Source: Thiopseudomonas denitrificans (GTDB lineage: Bacteria > Pseudomonadota > Gammaproteobacteria > Pseudomonadales > Pseudomonadaceae). From it: a stretch of DNA of 64,000 nucleotides. The translations under genes and the position numbers were made by a program. Shown in pieces: positions 60,456 to 64,000 of the stretch. A model generated the notes under the pieces. It was given only the letters and a program-made list of their open reading frames with translations, made no database searches and was not told the origin of the DNA. Every line of letters begins with the position of its first letter. The first letter of the stretch is position 1. Location: contig NZ_LNJZ01000009.1 in assembly GCF_002866065.1 (NCBI RefSeq), positions 310,001 to 374,000 on the forward strand, read 5' to 3'.

Positions 60456-61283
60456 TCATTTGGCCTGATAAATGATGCCCGGACTGCACTGCACCATGGA
60501 GTACAGCTCAGGCAAGCCATTAAGCGCCTCGGAAGCGCCAAGAAACAGGTAACCGCCCGGTTTGAGGGTGGCGTGGATGCGGCGCAAGATATCCTTTTTC
60601 ACATCTGCCGAGAAGTAAATCAGGACATTACGGCAAAACACCACATCAAACTTGCCCAGCAGGGCATAGCTTTCCAGCAGGTTCAGCTGGCGGAAGTCGA
60701 CACGCTGACGCACCGGCAGTTTGAGGCGCCAGCGACCGCCCTCAAGCTTTTCAAAATAGCGCTGCTGACGTTCGACCGACAAACCGCGCCCCATGGACAG
60801 GGCGTCGTACTCCCCGCCCTTGCATACGTCCAGCATGCTGGCTGACAGGTCAGTCGCGACAATCTGCACACCGGCACGCAGCTGCCCCGGGTTGGCACGC
60901 TCATACTCGTCCAGCAGCATCGATAGCGAGTAGGGCTCCTGGCCCGACGAGCTGGCCGCCGACCAGATGCGCAGGCGCTGGTTCGGGTATTTTTGCACCA
61001 ACTCGGGCAATACCCGGGTCCTCATCACCTCGAACGGATAACCATCGCGAAACCAGAGGGTTTCATTGGTCATCATGGCATCGATGACCTGCTGATACAG
61101 GCCGCTACGCGGCTGGGACTGCATCCGCCTGACCAGTTCGGCCAGGGACTGCAGCCGCTCATTTTCCATGATCTTCCTGAGCCGGCTGGTTACCAGGTAT
61201 TGCTTGTTGTCACCAAGCAAGATGCCTGACTGTTTTTCCAGATAATCACGGAACAGATCAAAATCCAGATTCGTCACTGACAC
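60456..61283 (-). CDS. cheR: Chemotaxis protein methyltransferase CheR
   Basis: SAM-dependent methyltransferase that methylates glutamates of chemoreceptors. The 275 residues have an N-terminal helical domain (about 1-80) and a Rossmann-type methyltransferase domain with IWSAASSSGQEPYS for cofactor binding and the VFCRNVLIYF segment. No TPR extension. It follows cheV on the minus strand; cheV-cheR next to flgA is normal for pseudomonads. Confidence 0.95.
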   Translation of the reverse strand: MSVTNLDFDLFRDYLEKQSGILLGDNKQYLVTSRLRKIMENERLQSLAELVRRMQSQPRSGLYQQVIDAMMTNETLWFRDGYPFEVMRTRVLPELVQKYPNQRLRIWSAASSSGQEPYSLSMLLDEYERANPGQLRAGVQIVATDLSASMLDVCKGGEYDALSMGRGLSVERQQRYFEKLEGGRWRLKLPVRQRVDFRQLNLLESYALLGKFDVVFCRNVLIYFSADVKKDILRRIHATLKPGGYLFLGASEALNGLPELYSMVQCSPGIIYQAK

Positions 61284-61410
61284 GGCATGCGCCTTTAATA
61301 ATGAATGATGCGGGTCTGATTATAAATCATTTGCCACCCTTTTGACCGGGCATTGTACCATCGTGACATTCCCCGCTTCCTCGGCATGCTCCGGCAAGCA
61401 TTCGCGCCTG

Positions 61411-62337
61411 TCAGGACAGGCTGCGCAAACGTGTAATCACCTTGTCGGCCAGCTCGTTGGGCTTGAACTTGGCAAGGAACTCGTTGGCACCCACCTTCTC
61501 GACCATCGCCTGGTTGAATACACCGGACAACGAGGTATGCAGCATGATGTACATGTCCTTGAGCTCCGGGTTGCTGCGGATTTCCGCCGTCAGGGTATAG
61601 CCATCCATTTCCGGCATCTCGATATCCGAAATCAACATGGCAAACTCGCCCGCCGGGCTTAGCCCGCGCTTCAACAGGTCATGCAGGTAGTCATAGGCAG
61701 CCCGGCCATCATTGAGGACCACCAGCTCGACACCGATATCTTCCAGCACACGACGCAGCTGTTTGCGTGCCACCGATGAATCATCGACAATCATGATCTT
61801 GCGCCCGCCGGCAGCGCTGCGTACCTGCTCGTCAATCACCCCGTCATCCACGGTTTCATCACCGGGCACAACCTGCGCGAACACCTTCTCCACATCAATG
61901 ATCTCAACCAGCTGCTCGTCAACGCGGGTCACTGCAGTCAGATAGTGATCATGGCCACTGCCGGGCGGCGGCGGCAACACCGCTTCCCAGTTCAGGTTGA
62001 CAATGCGCTCCACGCCACTGACCAGAAAGCCCTGCACCCGGGTGTTGTACTCGGTAATGATGACAAAGCTGTGCTCAAGATCGGTTTTTTCGCGCCGGCC
62101 CGTGGCCAGTGCCAGATCAATGATGGGCACCGTGGTCCCCCGTACCGACGCCACCCCGCGTACCACCTCGCTGGCATACGGCAAGGAAGTCAGGGGCGGA
62201 CACGGCAGCACCTCGCGCACCTTGAACACGTTGATGCCGTACAGTTGCGAGCCTGACAGGCGAAACAGCAGCAGCTCCAGGCGATTCTGCCCCACCAGCT
62301 GCGTTCTCTGGTTGACCGAATCCAAAATACTTGCCAT
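61411..62337 (-). CDS. cheV: Chemotaxis coupling protein CheV
   Basis: Hybrid adaptor that links chemoreceptors to CheA. The 308 residues have an N-terminal CheW domain (about 15-165) and a C-terminal receiver domain (about 175-305) with MIVDDSSVARKQ and the phosphoacceptor Asp in LISDIEMPEMDG. A continuous upstream reading of over 280 residues crosses the flgA gene antisense; the ATG preceded by GGAGAAAG before ASILDSV is the true start. Confidence 0.95.
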   Translation of the reverse strand: MASILDSVNQRTQLVGQNRLELLLFRLSGSQLYGINVFKVREVLPCPPLTSLPYASEVVRGVASVRGTTVPIIDLALATGRREKTDLEHSFVIITEYNTRVQGFLVSGVERIVNLNWEAVLPPPPGSGHDHYLTAVTRVDEQLVEIIDVEKVFAQVVPGDETVDDGVIDEQVRSAAGGRKIMIVDDSSVARKQLRRVLEDIGVELVVLNDGRAAYDYLHDLLKRGLSPAGEFAMLISDIEMPEMDGYTLTAEIRSNPELKDMYIMLHTSLSGVFNQAMVEKVGANEFLAKFKPNELADKVITRLRSLS

Positions 62338-62514
62338 ACACTTTCTCCAGCCTTGTTCAGCGCGCACATCCGTGGCGTCTGGAAGCTCTTCATAAAATTC
62401 ATGTTGTAATGCAGGCCGCAGCGTCATCACAGACGCACAACTGGACCCCCTGCATCCATGTGTTAACCTAAAGCCCTTCACCAGCAAAACCCGTAGCAAA
62501 ACAGGAGCCCGAGC

Positions 62515-63270
62515 ATGTCGATCAAAGCGCCCATGGCGTACTCCGGATACCTGCGCAGCGGGTTGCTGGCGCTGATACAGGGGAGCCTGATTTCTTTCGG
62601 CGGCCAGGCAATGGCAGCAGGTTACACAAGTGTTGACGACATTATCGGCACCACCGAGTCTTTTCTTGAACAGCAGGCCCGGGAATATTTGACTACAAGC
62701 AAGATTCCAGGCCGCCATCAGGTCAGGGTTGGCCGGCTTGACCCCCGCTTGCGCATGCACAGTTGCAGCGAACCGCTGCAAGCCAGCCTGGAAAACAACG
62801 ATACCCCGGTTGGTCGTCTGACAGTACGCGTTCGCTGTACCGGTACCACGCCCTGGAGTATTTTTGTACCTGCCCAGGTCAGTCTGCATCTGGATATCGT
62901 CGTGACCCGTCACCCGGTAAAACGCAACAGTCTGTTGCAGACCAGCGACCTGATGCTGGCCGAGCGCGACATCAGCCAGCTCAACCAGGGATACTTCCTG
63001 GAGCTTGAACAGGCCGCCGGAGCCATGGCCACCCGCGCCATGAGTGCCGGACAACCCGTCCTGCCCAACCAGATCCGCATCCCGCCCATGATCCGGCGTG
63101 GCGATCAGGTCGTGATCAGCGCCACCAGTGGCACGATCAGCGTCCGCATGCCCGGAGAAGCACTGGGTGACGGCAGTCTGGGCCAACAGATCCGTGTACG
63201 CAACACCCGCTCACAGCGGGTCGTACACGCCCGGGTGACCGCACCTGGACAGGTAGAAGTCCCCATGTAG
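62515..63270 (+). CDS. flgA: Flagellar basal body P-ring formation protein FlgA
   Basis: Periplasmic chaperone for FlgI assembly into the P ring. The 251 residues have a signal peptide (about 1-35), a central SAF-like domain and the C-terminal FlgA domain with MIRRGDQVVI and VRMPGEALGDGSLGQ. ACAGGAG precedes the ATG. It is divergent from cheV. In Pseudomonas flgM and flgN follow flgA; here the next gene is a minus-strand rnfH. Confidence 0.93.
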   Translation: MSIKAPMAYSGYLRSGLLALIQGSLISFGGQAMAAGYTSVDDIIGTTESFLEQQAREYLTTSKIPGRHQVRVGRLDPRLRMHSCSEPLQASLENNDTPVGRLTVRVRCTGTTPWSIFVPAQVSLHLDIVVTRHPVKRNSLLQTSDLMLAERDISQLNQGYFLELEQAAGAMATRAMSAGQPVLPNQIRIPPMIRRGDQVVISATSGTISVRMPGEALGDGSLGQQIRVRNTRSQRVVHARVTAPGQVEVPM

Positions 63271-63343
63271 CCGGACCAGACGTTCCGTTTCAGTGCGCAA
63301 CCCCCATACAGGCACAGACCGCACCGGGCAAACCGGCACCGCT

Positions 63344-63661
63344 TCAGTCTTCGTCAGCTTGTTGATCGTCAGCCTTGGTACGGGCCGCCCGTTCGGCACG
63401 CTGCTTGCGCACCTCTTTCGGGTCCACCAGCAAGGGCCGGTAAATCTCGACCCGCTCCCCGTTTTCCAGCAATTGCTCATCCGGCTTGCCAACCGCCTTG
63501 CCAAAAATGCCCAGCGGGCTGTTTGCCAGATCAAGGCCGGGAAAATCCCGTTCCAGCCCCGACTGCAATGCCGCCTGGCGTACCGTGGTGCCTGCCGGCA
63601 CCTGCAGCTGCACGATTTTCTGCTTGTCGGCCAGTGCATAGGCCACCTCAATATCCAGCAT
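63344..63661 (-). CDS. rnfH: RnfH family protein
   Basis: A 105-residue ubiquitin-like (beta-grasp) protein of the RnfH/UPF0125 family, named for association with rnf operons and often beside ratA; function uncertain. Conserved elements are VAYALADKQ at the start and GERVEIYRPLLVDPKEVRKQR near the end. A start four codons upstream, overlapping the ratA stop, is also possible. The acidic tail (DDQQADED) is unremarkable. Confidence 0.9.
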   Translation of the reverse strand: MLDIEVAYALADKQKIVQLQVPAGTTVRQAALQSGLERDFPGLDLANSPLGIFGKAVGKPDEQLLENGERVEIYRPLLVDPKEVRKQRAERAARTKADDQQADED

Positions 63662-63665
63662 CGCT

Positions 63666-64000
63666 TTACCCATACAGTTGTTGTGCCCGCTGGCAGAATG
63701 CATCCACCATGGTGTTGGCGGCATGGTTGAACAGCGGGCCCAGGGTGGCCCGCATGATAAAGCCGGAATAATCAAATTCCAGATCCAGACTGATCTTGCT
63801 CGCCTCGTCCGTCAGGGTCTGGAAAGTCCAGACCCCGTGCAGATGGCTGAACGGCCCTTTGACCAGCCGCATTTCGATACGCTTACCCGGCACCAGCCGG
63901 TTTTGTGTGGTGAACTGATGGGACAGGCCGGCCTTGGCCACGGTCAGTTCAGCCTTCATCTGCTCCGCATCGGCCTCCAGAATCTTCGCTGCCGAGCACC
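63666..64000 (-). CDS. ratA: RatA-type START-domain protein, partial (5' end beyond window)
   Basis: C-terminal 110 codons of a coenzyme Q-binding/polyketide-cyclase-like START protein (YfjG/RatA). Family segments FSHLHGVW, DLEFDYSGF and the VDAFCQRAQQLYG end are clear. The frame is open past the apparent ATG at 63957-63959 to the window edge (CSAAKILEADAEQ), so the gene continues upstream. RatA has been proposed as a toxin that inhibits 70S assembly and as a CoQ-binding protein. Its stop overlaps the alternative rnfH start region. Confidence 0.92.
   Translation of the reverse strand, partial: CSAAKILEADAEQMKAELTVAKAGLSHQFTTQNRLVPGKRIEMRLVKGPFSHLHGVWTFQTLTDEASKISLDLEFDYSGFIMRATLGPLFNHAANTMVDAFCQRAQQLYG

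Noticed and set aside
62441-62456. TGGAC...TGCA resembling a sigma-54 promoter before flgA
   Set aside because: The GG and GC dinucleotides are 7 bp apart instead of the required 10.
61411-63186. 591-codon open frame on the minus strand
   Set aside because: The first 280 codons are antisense to flgA and the promoter region; the CheV homology starts at the ATG at 62337.

Overview
The window is a GC-rich, densely packed chromosomal segment of a gammaproteobacterium, almost certainly a pseudomonad. The evidence is gene order: tandem cbb3 oxidase operons followed by ccoG-ccoH-ccoI-ccoS, a TauE/SafE membrane protein, a hemN-position gene, anr and apt; the xerC-DUF484-dapF-position-lysA-lptM/cyaY block; argH near algZ-algR; proB-obgE-rpmA-rplU/ispB; and motAB beside rsgA. 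All of these are typical of Pseudomonas. I see no prophage, insertion sequence, CRISPR array, tRNA or rRNA.

Layout. 1-10.5 kb: end of a first ccoNOP operon, a complete second ccoNOQP operon behind a perfect Anr/FNR box, and the oxidase assembly genes. 10.6-13 kb: a HemN-derived protein without radical-SAM cysteines, then anr and apt. 13-18 kb: patatin-like lipase and LpxL-type acyltransferase (minus strand), minCDE and rluA. 18-24.5 kb: MoxR ATPase, DUF58, DUF4381, two von Willebrand proteins and BatD (a Bat-type operon). 24.5-34.7 kb: xerC, DUF484, a DapF-derived protein lacking most active-site residues, lysA, lptM, divergent cyaY, then cyaA, two small genes, argH, a membrane protein and trxC. 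34.8-38.8 kb: a FimT/GspH pseudopilin, algZ-algR, and a TerC-CBS protein. 39-46.7 kb: PQQ-type sugar dehydrogenase, proB, obgE bracketed by REP-like palindromes, rpmA, rplU, ispB and rhlB. 46.8-52.3 kb: a GldG/permease/ATPase ABC cluster, a yybP-ykoY manganese riboswitch with its GDT1-family exporter, and rsgA. 52.3-64 kb: motB-motA, an HDOD protein, quinone oxidoreductase, prc, pdxB, cheR, cheV, flgA, rnfH and partial ratA.

How the genes work together. The first 12.5 kb is a low-oxygen respiration module: high-affinity oxidases, their copper and haem assembly factors, and Anr, whose predicted sites precede ccoN-2 and the HemN-like gene. Most of the rest is housekeeping (division, lysine and arginine synthesis, ribosome and GTPase functions, envelope maintenance) mixed with motility and chemotaxis genes.

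The most unusual content is a pair of apparent pseudoenzymes. The genes at the normal hemN and dapF positions are intact, clearly homologous along their length and embedded in normal gene contexts, yet each has lost residues its enzyme family needs. Other points of interest are the near-identity of the two ccoP copies, palindromic repeats with compensatory stem changes, a 108-bp compound hairpin element and the manganese riboswitch.
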